A DNA stretch of 64,000 nucleotides. Source: an uncultured beta proteobacterium (GTDB lineage: Bacteria; Pseudomonadota; Gammaproteobacteria; Burkholderiales; Rhodocyclaceae). Shown here piece by piece: positions 45,083 to 55,335 of this stretch (within the stretch, counting starts at the first letter, position 1; each line of letters starts with the position of its first letter). The notes beneath the pieces were generated by a model. That model did no database searches. It was not told where the DNA came from and saw only the letters and a list, made by a program, of their open reading frames with translations. The DNA lies in assembly GCA_903848955.1 (NCBI GenBank), contig CAINHS010000051.1, positions 19,384 to 83,383 of the forward strand, given 5' to 3'. The translations under genes and the position numbers were made by a program.

Positions 45083-45406
45083 TCACGCCTTGCCGAGAAC
45101 CGGTTCCAGTTGCTTCTGCAACTCGCCCGACTGATACATCTCGGTCATGATGTCGCTGCCGCCGACGAACTCGCCGCCGATATAGAGTTGCGGCACGGTC
45201 GGCCAGTTGGCGTAATCCTTGACGCCCTGACGCACATCCGGATCGGCCAGGACATCTACCGTGACGAGCTTGCTCACGCCGCACGCCTGCAGAATCTGGA
45301 TCGCACGTGCTGAAAAGCCGCACTGCGGCGCCTGCTGCGTACCTTTCATGTACAGCACCACAGGGTTGCCGGTAACGGTATCGTGAATTTTCTGCTTGAT
45401 GTCCAT
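45083..45406 (-). CDS. grxD: Monothiol glutaredoxin (Grx4 type)
   Basis: A 107-residue monothiol glutaredoxin that binds and passes on [2Fe-2S] clusters. The active site is QCGFSARA (C29-S32), preceded by KGTQQAPQ, and the glutathione-binding segments NWPTVPQLYIGGEFVGGSDI are complete. Monocistronic. An IscR-type operator lies just upstream, which fits a role in Fe-S cluster supply. Confidence 0.96.
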   Translation of the reverse strand: MDIKQKIHDTVTGNPVVLYMKGTQQAPQCGFSARAIQILQACGVSKLVTVDVLADPDVRQGVKDYANWPTVPQLYIGGEFVGGSDIMTEMYQSGELQKQLEPVLGKA

Positions 45407-45422
45407 GGCATTTCCCGGTAAA

Positions 45423-45447
45423 TGGTCGAGTAAAATAGTCAGGCTAT
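45423..45447 (-). promoter_or_regulatory. IscR type-1-like operator of grxD
   Basis: Reading the minus strand, the 25 bases match the enterobacterial IscR type 1 consensus (ATASYYGACTRWWWYAGTCRRSTAT) at 20 positions, including the GACT...TC core. The site ends 17 bases before the grxD start codon and includes an A/T-rich palindrome, so it would overlap the promoter or transcription start. Comparison made by eye. Confidence 0.5.
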
Positions 45448-45493
45448 TTTAGCGATGCCGGCACCTTGCGGTCAAGTCAGTCATCCGCCACTG

Positions 45494-46135
45494 TCATCCC
45501 TTGCCGGCGACGGCAGCGATGCCGCCCGAAGTCGAGCGGGAAACGGTCTTCTCGAGGCGGATCAAACGGAACCAGCCCGCAGCCAGCGCCGCTTCGTTGG
45601 CCGTCACCCTGATGCCGCCAACCGCATCCAGCACATCTTCGAAGACCACATCGAGGCGCGTCGCGACATGACGCGTCAGGGGATTGAGCAGGCGCTTCCA
45701 TCCCGCTTCGCCGCGGCGCAGGAATTTGTCGAACACCAGCAAGGCGCCGCCGGGCTTCAACACGCGCACCGCCTCGGCCAGGCACAGGGCCGGAGCCGGC
45801 ACCACCGCAAGAATCAGGTGCAGCACGGCGGCGTCGAAGCTGGCATCGTGAAACGGCAGGTGCTGGACGTCGCCGCGCAAAGGCGTGAAATTCAAGCCGG
45901 CGGCGCGGGGTCGGGCGCGCCTGAGCATGGCGGCCGTGAGATCGAGCCCGACATAGCGGTGCTGCCGCGGCAGATGCGGCAGATCGAGCCCGGTGCCCAC
46001 CCCCAGCAGCAGCACGTCACGTGGCGGGCCACCGCTCAGCGCCGCCAGGCTGCGCTTGCGTGCGCCGACCGTTGCGGCCGTCAGAAAGGCGTCGTAGAAC
46101 GGGGCGACCAGCGTATAGCTGTGCTTCAGACTCAA
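45494..46135 (-). CDS. Class I SAM-dependent methyltransferase
   Basis: A 213-residue soluble methyltransferase of the UbiE/phosphatidylethanolamine type by overall look. SAM motif I is VLLLGVGTGLDLPHLP, the acidic end of strand 2 is YVGLDLTAAML, and the post-motif VLKPGGALLVFDKF is present. Substrate not deducible. It overlaps the apaG stop by 4 bases, so the two are cotranslated. Confidence 0.85.
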   Translation of the reverse strand: MSLKHSYTLVAPFYDAFLTAATVGARKRSLAALSGGPPRDVLLLGVGTGLDLPHLPRQHRYVGLDLTAAMLRRARPRAAGLNFTPLRGDVQHLPFHDASFDAAVLHLILAVVPAPALCLAEAVRVLKPGGALLVFDKFLRRGEAGWKRLLNPLTRHVATRLDVVFEDVLDAVGGIRVTANEAALAAGWFRLIRLEKTVSRSTSGGIAAVAGKG

Positions 46136-46515
46136 TGCAGCACACGCGGCATGGACAGCACAAAAGCGGCGATGGTCGCCTCGAACTGCACGCCATCCTC
46201 GGCCGTCATCTGGTAGCTGCCCTTCATGGTGCCGACGGGTGTCGCAAGCTGACAGCCGCTGGTGTATTCAAAACTCTGTCCCGGCGCCAGCAGGGGCTGG
46301 TGGCCCACCACCCCCAGTCCCCGCACTTCCTGCACATGAGCTTCGGCGTCGGTGATGATCCAGTGCCGAGATATCAGTTGTGCCGGCACGTTGCCGGTGT
46401 TGCTGATGGTAACGGTGTAGGCGAAGACATGGCGATTGATCGCCGGATCGGATTGTTCCGCAACATAGTGCGTTGCCACGACAACCGCCATTTCGTATTT
46501 CTTCGCCTCAGCCAT
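46132..46515 (-). CDS. apaG: ApaG (Co2+/Mg2+ efflux-associated protein)
   Basis: A 127-residue all-beta protein of the ApaG family. Signatures: RHVFAYTVTISNTGNVPAQL, RHWIITDAEAHVQEVRGLGV and GQSFEYTSGCQLATPVGTM, with the conserved GxGxxG-like loop. Linked to metal resistance and to diadenosine tetraphosphate metabolism in other bacteria; exact role unknown. The start ATG 46515 fits the family; an upstream extension does not. Confidence 0.94.
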   Translation of the reverse strand: MAEAKKYEMAVVVATHYVAEQSDPAINRHVFAYTVTISNTGNVPAQLISRHWIITDAEAHVQEVRGLGVVGHQPLLAPGQSFEYTSGCQLATPVGTMKGSYQMTAEDGVQFEATIAAFVLSMPRVLH

Positions 46516-46788
46516 GGGCCGGCATTCAACACCAATTCGTGCAGCGGAGCAAGAACATGCATATACGGCGCGGCCGATCAGGCGCAACCGCCGGCTTGTG
46601 GCGGGGGCAGTAGCCATGACGTTTTGCTAGGCCCCTTGCCGGCGCCATCGGCATCTGACGAAGCACGCCGCACCGGGCAGCCTGATGCCGGAGAGATCGA
46701 TGATCGTTCTTGACCATTGCAGCGGATTCCGCGACACTCCGGCTATGCGAGTCAATTAGCGACCAGATACTTTGTCAGAACCCGTTTC

Positions 46789-48096
46789 ATGACACCTTCC
46801 GAATCACGCACAGAGGCACCGCGGTTCTACGAACGATTGCGCAACGCGGGCATCGAGGCCGGCGACAATGAGCAGCGGCGACTGAACAAATCGCTGCTGA
46901 TGCTCGCGACGGGCCTGGTAAGCGTGGCGATCATGGTCTGGGTGGCGATCTACTCGATCCTCGGGCCGCAATTCTCGGCAACACTGCCCTTCGCCTTCCA
47001 GATCTTGCTGGCGGGCAACATGGTCTGCTACATCAAGTGGAAGAACTTCGATTTTTTCCGCATCAGCCAACTGGGCCTGTTCCTGTTCCTGCCCTTCGTG
47101 GCGCAGTGGAGCGGCGGCAACATCATCTCGACCAGCGGCGTTTTGCTCTGGGCGCTGCTTGCCCCGGTCGGCGCCATCCTGTGCATCGGCGTCAGCGAAT
47201 CGGTCGGATGGTTTATTGCCTGGGTGGTACTGACCGCGCTGTCCGGTGCCGCCGACTTTTATTTGGCCGACTCCATCATCGCGCAGAAGGCTAGCGTCCC
47301 CGTACGCACCACCATAACCTTTTTCGCGCTCAACTTCATCTCGGTATCGACCATCATTTACATGCTGTTGCGGATGTCGATAGCAGAAAAACTCAAGATG
47401 CAGGAAAGTCTTGAAGAAGCCCACCGGCAGGTCAAGTTCGAGCAGGAGCGCTCGGAAAAGCTGCTGCTGAACATCCTTCCCGGCCCCGTGGCGGAGCGGC
47501 TCAAAAACTCGAACAAGACAATCGCCGATGGTTTTGCCGATGTTACGGTGATGTTCGCCGACATCGTCAACTTCACCCAGGTCGCGGCCAACATGTCCCC
47601 GTCACAGGTGTTCAGCATGTTGAACCGCATCTTCTCGGCCTTCGACGAACTTGCAGAAGAGTACGGCCTGGAAAAAATAAAGACCATAGGCGATGCCTAC
47701 ATGGTCGCCGGCGGACTGAACGAAGACCTTGTCGACTATTCCGCCGCCATTGCCGACATGGCTGTGTCCATGCGCGATCTGCTGCGGCGCGACTTCGCGG
47801 TCAACGCAGCACACCTCGAAGTTCGCATAGGCATAGGCACCGGCCCGATCGTCGCCGGCGTGCTGGGGAAAAAGAAATTCATCTACGACCTCTGGGGCGA
47901 CACCGTGAACATCGCCAGCCGCATTACCTCGGAAGGCGTACCCGGCATGATCCAGTGCGACACGACGACCTACCATCGCCTGTCGGCCGGCTTCGATTTC
48001 CACGAGCCGCAGACCATCTACCTCAAGGGCAAGGGCAATATGACGGTGTATCGCCTGATCGGGCGCAAGAACAGCAGCGAAAGCGAAACAACTTAG
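46789..48096 (+). CDS. Membrane class III adenylate cyclase
   Basis: A 435-residue protein: six membrane helices (about 37-195), a coiled-coil linker (200-235) and a class III cyclase domain (250-435). Catalytic residues are all present: metal Asp D258 (MFADIVNFT) and D302 (KTIGDAYMV), and transition-state Asn/Arg N374 and R378 (DTVNIASRI). The purine-specifying pair is K298 and D367, the combination known for ATP, so cAMP is the predicted product. Start ATG 46789 has no clear Shine-Dalgarno sequence. It converges on the sensor kinase downstream with a 4-base overlap. Confidence 0.88.
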   Translation: MTPSESRTEAPRFYERLRNAGIEAGDNEQRRLNKSLLMLATGLVSVAIMVWVAIYSILGPQFSATLPFAFQILLAGNMVCYIKWKNFDFFRISQLGLFLFLPFVAQWSGGNIISTSGVLLWALLAPVGAILCIGVSESVGWFIAWVVLTALSGAADFYLADSIIAQKASVPVRTTITFFALNFISVSTIIYMLLRMSIAEKLKMQESLEEAHRQVKFEQERSEKLLLNILPGPVAERLKNSNKTIADGFADVTVMFADIVNFTQVAANMSPSQVFSMLNRIFSAFDELAEEYGLEKIKTIGDAYMVAGGLNEDLVDYSAAIADMAVSMRDLLRRDFAVNAAHLEVRIGIGTGPIVAGVLGKKKFIYDLWGDTVNIASRITSEGVPGMIQCDTTTYHRLSAGFDFHEPQTIYLKGKGNMTVYRLIGRKNSSESETT

Positions 48097-49805
48097 CTTC
48101 CCGGCGCCAGCCGGAAGCAAACCCTGCCGGCGCGATTCTCGGCCAGCTCCAGCCGGTATCCCGTCGCTTGCGCGTAGCGCGCCGCCTGGTAGAGCCCGAT
48201 GCCGAAGCCGCTCTCGGAGGGTACGGGCCCGACAAACAGGCTCGACGCCGTGGCTTCATCGATAGCCGAGCCGTTATCGACAGCCGACAGTTCGAAGCCG
48301 GCATCATTGCCCATCAGTTCCAGTTGCAGGAGGAGGCCTGGTTCGCTCAGGCGCTTTTCGGCGGCATTGCGGATCAGGTTGTCGGCGACACCGGAAAATA
48401 CTTCTGCGGGGACTTCTCCGGCAAGGGATGCATGCGCCTTGAAAGTGACCCAGCTCAGCGGCGCCATTCGCTGAGCGAAATCACGCCACCACTCCTCAGC
48501 GTCGACCAGGCGGGCAGGCGACAGGTTTTGTGGCGCACTGAGTCTGGCCAGAGTCTCGGCGAGCCGCTCGGTTATCGCCGGCAACTGTCGCCGCAACAGC
48601 GACTGATACTCCCGCGACGACTCGGCACCGGGGTCAATGCCCGCCGAACAAAGCGCATTCAGTGACTGCAGCAGGTTCTTCATGTCATGGGTGAGGCGTG
48701 CCCCGGTTTCATGCACCGCCTGCATGTATGAGGATTGCTTCAGGTCACGCGCACGCTGCTTGTCGGCGTAAAACTGCGCCAGCAATTGTGCCAGCAGGTT
48801 GCAGTGCCAGGTCATCGCCGGCGACAGGGCGAGGCGCGTGTAGAGCACGACAACCATGCCGCGCTGCCTGGACTCCCAGCGACAGCCGCTGGTCGTGCCG
48901 AAACACCCCCGGCTGTTGCCGGCGGTCCATTCCGCGCCCCTCACCCAGGGCAACCGCTGTCCGATTTCAGCGAAGGCCAGTTCAAGGAATACCTGTGGAT
49001 CTTCTTCGCGCAAAGCCAGATCGGAAAGAACCTGCAGCCAGAGCTCAACCGGCAGGCCGATTGACAACACGTAGCGCGAAAACAGGCCGCCGATCCCCGA
49101 GAAGCCCGAATGCGGATTCCATGCCAGGCCCAGCAGCAGCAGCACCACGCCTATCAGCAACATGGCCTGCAGCAAAGCCTCGATATACCCGCTGCCCAGC
49201 AACAGCATGGTCGCCAGGGTGCCCAGCATCAACACCGCCAGCAACAGGAACACGAACAGGCTATAGATGAAATCGACGACTTCACGACTGCTGTCGGGTT
49301 CCTGTCCCTGGGGCAACAAGGCCATCACCAACAGAAGCAGTGGCAGTCCGGCATAGCCAAGCCAGCGGACCGGCTCCGGCGGCTTCGCCAGCGGTACCGC
49401 CAGCGGGGCGGCCATCAGCAACAGCGCCACGATCAGAAAGGCCAGCGCCAGAAGGTAGAAAACCCGCGGCGATCGCGCGCTAAACAGAAGCACCTTGCCG
49501 CCGACAATACCCGCCAGCATCATGATCCACAGCGCAATCATCCAGCCCGTCAGAAAAGCGCCTGCGACTGCAACTACACCCGCCAAGGCCAGCAGGGAAG
49601 TCACCGACAAGCGCTGCTGGGCATGTACGAACGGTTGCCAGAGCATGAACAGACCGAGATGCACGACAAACAAGGTTCTGCCAATGAAAGTGTCCGGCCC
49701 CTGCCAGAGAACCAGATACAAGACCAACAGCAGCGCAAGCAAGAATCCGCGCCGCAGGTTGATCAACCGCGAAGGCGTCACTGAAGAAACCGAGAAAATG
49801 GCCAC
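48093..49805 (-). CDS. Orphan membrane sensor histidine kinase
   Basis: About 570 residues. Eight or more hydrophobic helices fill residues 15-260, then a GAF-like segment (about 265-375), an H-box of the rarer form RLTHDMKNLLQSLNAL, the N-box VADNLIRNAAEKR and the G2 box SESGFGIGLYQAARYAQ. The HDMKN motif and layout recall PrsK-type kinases. No response regulator is adjacent. The start is doubtful: GTG 49805 was chosen because it precedes the first helix and stays clear of the pilin control region; an ATG at 49916 is in frame. Confidence 0.78.
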   Translation of the reverse strand: MAIFSVSSVTPSRLINLRRGFLLALLLVLYLVLWQGPDTFIGRTLFVVHLGLFMLWQPFVHAQQRLSVTSLLALAGVVAVAGAFLTGWMIALWIMMLAGIVGGKVLLFSARSPRVFYLLALAFLIVALLLMAAPLAVPLAKPPEPVRWLGYAGLPLLLLVMALLPQGQEPDSSREVVDFIYSLFVFLLLAVLMLGTLATMLLLGSGYIEALLQAMLLIGVVLLLLGLAWNPHSGFSGIGGLFSRYVLSIGLPVELWLQVLSDLALREEDPQVFLELAFAEIGQRLPWVRGAEWTAGNSRGCFGTTSGCRWESRQRGMVVVLYTRLALSPAMTWHCNLLAQLLAQFYADKQRARDLKQSSYMQAVHETGARLTHDMKNLLQSLNALCSAGIDPGAESSREYQSLLRRQLPAITERLAETLARLSAPQNLSPARLVDAEEWWRDFAQRMAPLSWVTFKAHASLAGEVPAEVFSGVADNLIRNAAEKRLSEPGLLLQLELMGNDAGFELSAVDNGSAIDEATASSLFVGPVPSESGFGIGLYQAARYAQATGYRLELAENRAGRVCFRLAPGS

Positions 49806-49899
49806 TGGGAGAGGTTTGAAAATCGGGCAAGAGGCAGGGAGGATAAGCCGATTGTAGCCAGGCAGGCGGCCACGCAATCTGCCAGATAACTGACGAACC

Positions 49900-49915
49900 T
49901 GTCCAATATTCGACA
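49900..49915. promoter_or_regulatory. Palindromic activator site upstream of the pilin-like gene
   Basis: A 16-base near-palindrome (TGTC-C-AATATT-C-GACA) matches its own complement at 14 positions. It is centred about 72 bases ahead of the -24 element of the sigma-54 promoter, the usual place for an enhancer-binding protein. TGTC half-sites are reported in PilR-binding regions of Pseudomonas pilA. Confidence 0.45.
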
Positions 49916-49978
49916 TATACTATCTAAAGTGGGATAAAATATATACTTAACCAATTGAATAAAATACACTAAATAAAG

Positions 49979-49994
49979 TGGCATATATCATGCT
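49979..49994 (+). promoter_or_regulatory. Sigma-54 promoter of the pilin-like gene
   Basis: TGGCAT at the -24 position and TGCT at -12, with exactly ten bases between the invariant GG (49980-49981) and GC (49992-49993). Only two positions depart from the TGGCAYG-N4-TTGCW consensus. The start codon is 43 bases beyond, leaving room for a short leader with GGGGAG. Confidence 0.7.
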
Positions 49995-50036
49995 TTTATT
50001 TCAACACCAAACCATAATCCCACAGGGGAGATATTC

Positions 50037-50708
50037 ATGAGACGCAGTCAATCCGGTTTTACCTTGATCGAAATCGCCATCGTGCTGGTCATCATCGGCC
50101 TGCTCCTGGGCGGCGTGCTCAAGGGTCAGGAACTGATCAATCAGGCGAAGATCAAGAATCTCGCGAACGACATCAACGGAGTGACCGTCGCCATTTACGG
50201 CTACCAGGATCGCTACAAGCGCTTGCCCGGCGATGATCCGGGAATGACGCGCTGGACGGTTGCCGGCACGGCGCTCACAGCCACCGAATCGGGGGATGGC
50301 AATAATGTAATCGGAACGGCCGGGGCGGGTTACGAATCGACTACCAACACCACCGAAAACAGAATGTTCTGGTTGGCTTTGCGACTCGCCGGCTTCATCG
50401 GCGGCAGTACGGCGACCATCGCGGATGGTTCTACTCAGCCACTCAACGCAGCGGGCGGCATTCTGGGAGTTCAAACCAGTGCCCTTGGACTTACCGGGAC
50501 GGTTGTCTGTGCAGGCAGTTTGCCGGCCAAAATTGCACAAGCCCTGGACGCCCAACTGGATGACGGCAATCTGCTGACCGGAACCGTGCGCGCCCAGCTT
50601 GAAGGGGCCACGCCACCGACCGCTGTCGGAGCGGCTGCATTGGCAGCAGGTACTGCAAATTACGCAGACAACGGCAGCAATCTATACACGCTCTGCAAGA
50701 ATATCTGA
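50037..50708 (+). CDS. Type IV prepilin-like protein
   Basis: A 223-residue prepilin. The short basic leader and cleavage site read RRSQSG^FTLIEIAIVLVII, with Glu at mature position 5 needed for assembly, then a single hydrophobic helix (LLLGGVLKGQELI). The globular part is Thr/Gly/Ala-rich and has two cysteines (VVCAGSLPAK and LYTLCKNI) near the C-terminus that can form the D-region disulfide. Larger than classical PilA (~150). A sigma-54 promoter stands upstream and a strong terminator downstream, so it is a single-gene unit, likely under PilSR. Confidence 0.9.
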   Translation: MRRSQSGFTLIEIAIVLVIIGLLLGGVLKGQELINQAKIKNLANDINGVTVAIYGYQDRYKRLPGDDPGMTRWTVAGTALTATESGDGNNVIGTAGAGYESTTNTTENRMFWLALRLAGFIGGSTATIADGSTQPLNAAGGILGVQTSALGLTGTVVCAGSLPAKIAQALDAQLDDGNLLTGTVRAQLEGATPPTAVGAAALAAGTANYADNGSNLYTLCKNI

Positions 50709-50727
50709 CAGCCTGCAGACATGCTTG

Positions 50728-50754
50728 AAAGCCCGCTTCGGCGGGCTTTTTTGC
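50728..50754 (+). terminator. Rho-independent terminator of the pilin-like gene
   Basis: An 8-bp or longer perfect stem AAGCCCGC/GCGGGCTT (50729-50736, 50741-50748) with TTCG loop and a run of six T. It lies 20 bases after the stop codon. Confidence 0.9.
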
Positions 50755-50801
50755 GCCCGCGTTTTGTGGCACAAACGCCCTTGTCACGGCGGCGCGGCCG
50801 C

Positions 50802-52982
<2,181 letters not shown>

Positions 52983-52999
52983 TCGCGAAACGACGGAGC

Positions 53000-53266
53000 C
53001 TAGGCGGCTGCCGCCGGAACGATGCTGACGACGCGGCGCTTGGCCGGGCCCTTGACGGCGAACAGCACCCGGCCTTCAATCTTGGCGAACAGAGTGTGGT
53101 CCTTGCCCATGCCGACGTTGTCGCCGGGATGGAACTCGGTGCCGCGCTGCCGCACGATGATGCTGCCGGCGGAAATCAGCTCGCCGCCATAGCTCTTGAC
53201 GCCGAGGCGCTTCGATTCCGAGTCGCGGCCGTTGCGGGAACTGCCGCCTGCTTTTTTGTGTGCCAT
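53000..53266 (-). CDS. rpmA: Ribosomal protein bL27
   Basis: 88-residue large-subunit protein near the peptidyl-transferase centre. It begins [20 protein letters not shown] and has [20 protein letters not shown], diagnostic for bL27. No N-terminal cleavable extension of the Firmicutes type. Second gene of rplU-rpmA. Confidence 0.98.
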   Translation of the reverse strand: MAHKKAGGSSRNGRDSESKRLGVKSYGGELISAGSIIVRQRGTEFHPGDNVGMGKDHTLFAKIEGRVLFAVKGPAKRRVVSIVPAAAA

Positions 53267-53293
53267 GTGTTAGCTCCTGATGGCTGGTCTCGA

Positions 53294-53605
53294 TCAGGCG
53301 GCGATGCCGCTGATCTCGATTTCGGTGAAGTTCTGACGATGGCCCTGATGCTTCTGGTAGTGCTTGCGACGGCGCATCTTGAAAATGGTGACCTTAGGAT
53401 GACGACCCTGAGCAATCACTTTCGCAGTTACCGTGGCACCGGCGAGCATGGGGGAACCGATCTTGACCGATTCGCCCTCGCCGACCATGAGAACCTGGTC
53501 GATAGTGATCTCAGTGCCTACATCAGCCGGTATCTGTTCTATTTTGAGTTTTTCGCCGGCAGCAACGCGATACTGCTTGCCTCCGGTTTTTATGACCGCA
53601 TACAT
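53294..53605 (-). CDS. rplU: Ribosomal protein bL21
   Basis: 103-residue large-subunit protein. [20 protein letters not shown] at the start and [16 protein letters not shown] at the end are diagnostic. ATG 53605 was chosen; the longer in-frame reading has no homology. A near-consensus sigma-70 promoter stands 40 bases upstream. Confidence 0.98.
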   Translation of the reverse strand: MYAVIKTGGKQYRVAAGEKLKIEQIPADVGTEITIDQVLMVGEGESVKIGSPMLAGATVTAKVIAQGRHPKVTIFKMRRRKHYQKHQGHRQNFTEIEISGIAA

Positions 53606-53644
53606 GATGAGAGACTCCAAGTGGGATGACGCAAAGAACCGCGC

Positions 53645-53673
53645 AGTATACAGAGTGCCCTGCATTCGGTCAA
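53645..53673 (-). promoter_or_regulatory. Sigma-70 promoter of rplU-rpmA
   Basis: Minus strand: -35 TTGACC (53668-53673), spacer of exactly 17 bases, -10 TATACT (53645-53650). Both boxes differ from consensus at one position. Confidence 0.8.
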
Positions 53674-53693
53674 ATTCTTTAATTCATAATGCC

Positions 53694-54506
53694 TTAATGT
53701 CCCGCTGTGGCGGGTCCGCGTGCCGCCGGAATGTAGCCGATGCCCTGCGAGATGGCATCGGCGGTTGCCTTGACCAGGGCGGCCCAGTCGGGACTGTGTC
53801 GCTCGGCCGGGGCGGAAACCGAAAGGCCGGCGACCAGATCACCGCCATCGTCGCGCACCGGCGCGGCAATGCAGCGCAGACCCAACTCTATTTCCTCGTT
53901 GTCGAAGGCGACGCCGTGGCGCCGCGCACGATCCACTTCCCGTTCCAGCGTGGCGAGCGTGGTCAGCGAGGTCGGGGTGTAGCCGGGCAATCCGGTGCGC
54001 TTGACGTACTCACGCAATTTCTGCGGGCCGTCTTCGGCCAGATACAGCTTGCCCACCGCGGTGACATGCAAGGGGGCACGGGCGCCGACCAGATGCACCA
54101 CGCGCACTGAGGAACGGCCGCTGGAAGTGCGCTCGACATAGACGATCTCGTCACCCTGGCGCACGCCGAGATTCACGCTCTCGCCGATTTGCTGGTGCAA
54201 CCGCTGCATCAGAGGCATCGCCGCTTCGCGAATGCTGATGCGGGACTTGACCACATTGCCGAGTTCCAGCAGGCGGATGCCCAGCCGGTAGGTGCCAGGA
54301 TCGGCCCGCTCGACAAAACCGGAACTCGTCATCGCGGCCAGAATGCGATGCGCCGTCGACGGATGCAAGGCCGTCTCCAGCGCCAGCTGTTTGAGGCTGA
54401 CCGGGTCAGGATGATAGGAAAGGACATCGAGCAGTTTCATCATGCGCTCGATGACCTGAATGCCGCTGCGGGCTTCCGGAGCGGCATCCGTGCGGGCTGA
54501 TGGCAA
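53694..54506 (-). CDS. IclR family transcriptional regulator
   Basis: A 270-residue regulator: N-terminal winged helix (LKQLALETALHPSTAHRILAAM) and C-terminal effector-binding domain (SVNLGVRQGDEIVYVERTSS, GRHSPDW-type end). It begins at a TTG preceded by GAAGAG; no ATG occurs before the conserved GIQVIERM. It is divergent from lutABC with 94 bases between, and a TATAGT (minus, 54539-54544) is its likely -10 box. It may sense lactate or an aromatic acid; the link to lutABC is by position only. Confidence 0.9.
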   Translation of the reverse strand: MPSARTDAAPEARSGIQVIERMMKLLDVLSYHPDPVSLKQLALETALHPSTAHRILAAMTSSGFVERADPGTYRLGIRLLELGNVVKSRISIREAAMPLMQRLHQQIGESVNLGVRQGDEIVYVERTSSGRSSVRVVHLVGARAPLHVTAVGKLYLAEDGPQKLREYVKRTGLPGYTPTSLTTLATLEREVDRARRHGVAFDNEEIELGLRCIAAPVRDDGGDLVAGLSVSAPAERHSPDWAALVKATADAISQGIGYIPAARGPATAGH

Positions 54507-54600
54507 GGCAATCTCTTCGCGGCAAGGGGACTTCGGATACTATAGCAAAAGCCTTCGCCGGCCTTGGGCGGGCACAAAGAACAAGATACGGAGTGAGGTC

Positions 54601-55335
54601 ATGGCAAAGCTGCGCATCGGTTTTTTTGTGACCTGCCTGGTGGACCTGATGCGTCCGCGCATCGGCTTTGCCGCACTGAAACTCCTCGAAACCGCGGGTT
54701 GCGAGGTCATCGTGCCGGAAACCCAGACCTGCTGCGGCCAACCGGCGTGGAATTCCGGCGATGTGCCCGGCGCGGTGGCGCTGGCAAAAAAAACCATCGC
54801 CGAGTTCGAGGGCTTCGATTACGTCGTAGCGCCATCCGGATCCTGCGCGGAACATATTCGCATCGAGTACCCCCGCCTGTTTGCTGCAGAGCCCGACTGG
54901 CGCGACCGTGCAACCGCGCTGGCCGGCCGTACCCATGAGCTGACCGACTTCCTGGTGACGGTACTGAAAGTGGACAGCGTGCCCGGCGACTACCAGGGCA
55001 CGGTGACTTATCACGATTCGTGCAGCGGGCTGCGCGGTCTGGGCATCAAGCAACAGCCGCGCGTCCTGCTGGCGAAGCTGAAGGGGCTCAGCCTCAAGGA
55101 AATGGATGGCTGCGAAGAATGTTGCGGCTTTGGCGGAACGTTCTCGATCAAGTTCGGCGAGGTGTCGGCCGCGATTGCCGGGCGCAAGTGCGACAACGTG
55201 CTTGCCAGCGGCGCACAAGCCGTGGTCGGCGGCGATCTCGGCTGCCTGCTGAACATCGAAGGCAAGCTGCGGCGCATGGGTGACGAGAACACCAAAGTGC
55301 TCCATGTCGCGGAAGTGCTGGCCGGAGGCGCGTAA
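54601..55335 (+). CDS. lutA: L-lactate utilisation protein LutA (Fe-S oxidoreductase)
   Basis: A 244-residue subunit of the LutABC (LldEFG) L-lactate oxidation system. The two CCG-type cysteine motifs are TQTCCGQPAWNSGD and EECCGFGGTFSIKFGE, with a further Cys in YHDSCSGLRGLGI, as in heterodisulfide-reductase-like domains. GGAG precedes the ATG. It overlaps lutB by one base. Confidence 0.92.
   Translation: MAKLRIGFFVTCLVDLMRPRIGFAALKLLETAGCEVIVPETQTCCGQPAWNSGDVPGAVALAKKTIAEFEGFDYVVAPSGSCAEHIRIEYPRLFAAEPDWRDRATALAGRTHELTDFLVTVLKVDSVPGDYQGTVTYHDSCSGLRGLGIKQQPRVLLAKLKGLSLKEMDGCEECCGFGGTFSIKFGEVSAAIAGRKCDNVLASGAQAVVGGDLGCLLNIEGKLRRMGDENTKVLHVAEVLAGGA

Noticed and set aside
46700..46759. A 19-codon frame with GGAGAG ahead of the adenylate cyclase
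   Set aside because: Too short and without similarity; no attenuator structure follows it.
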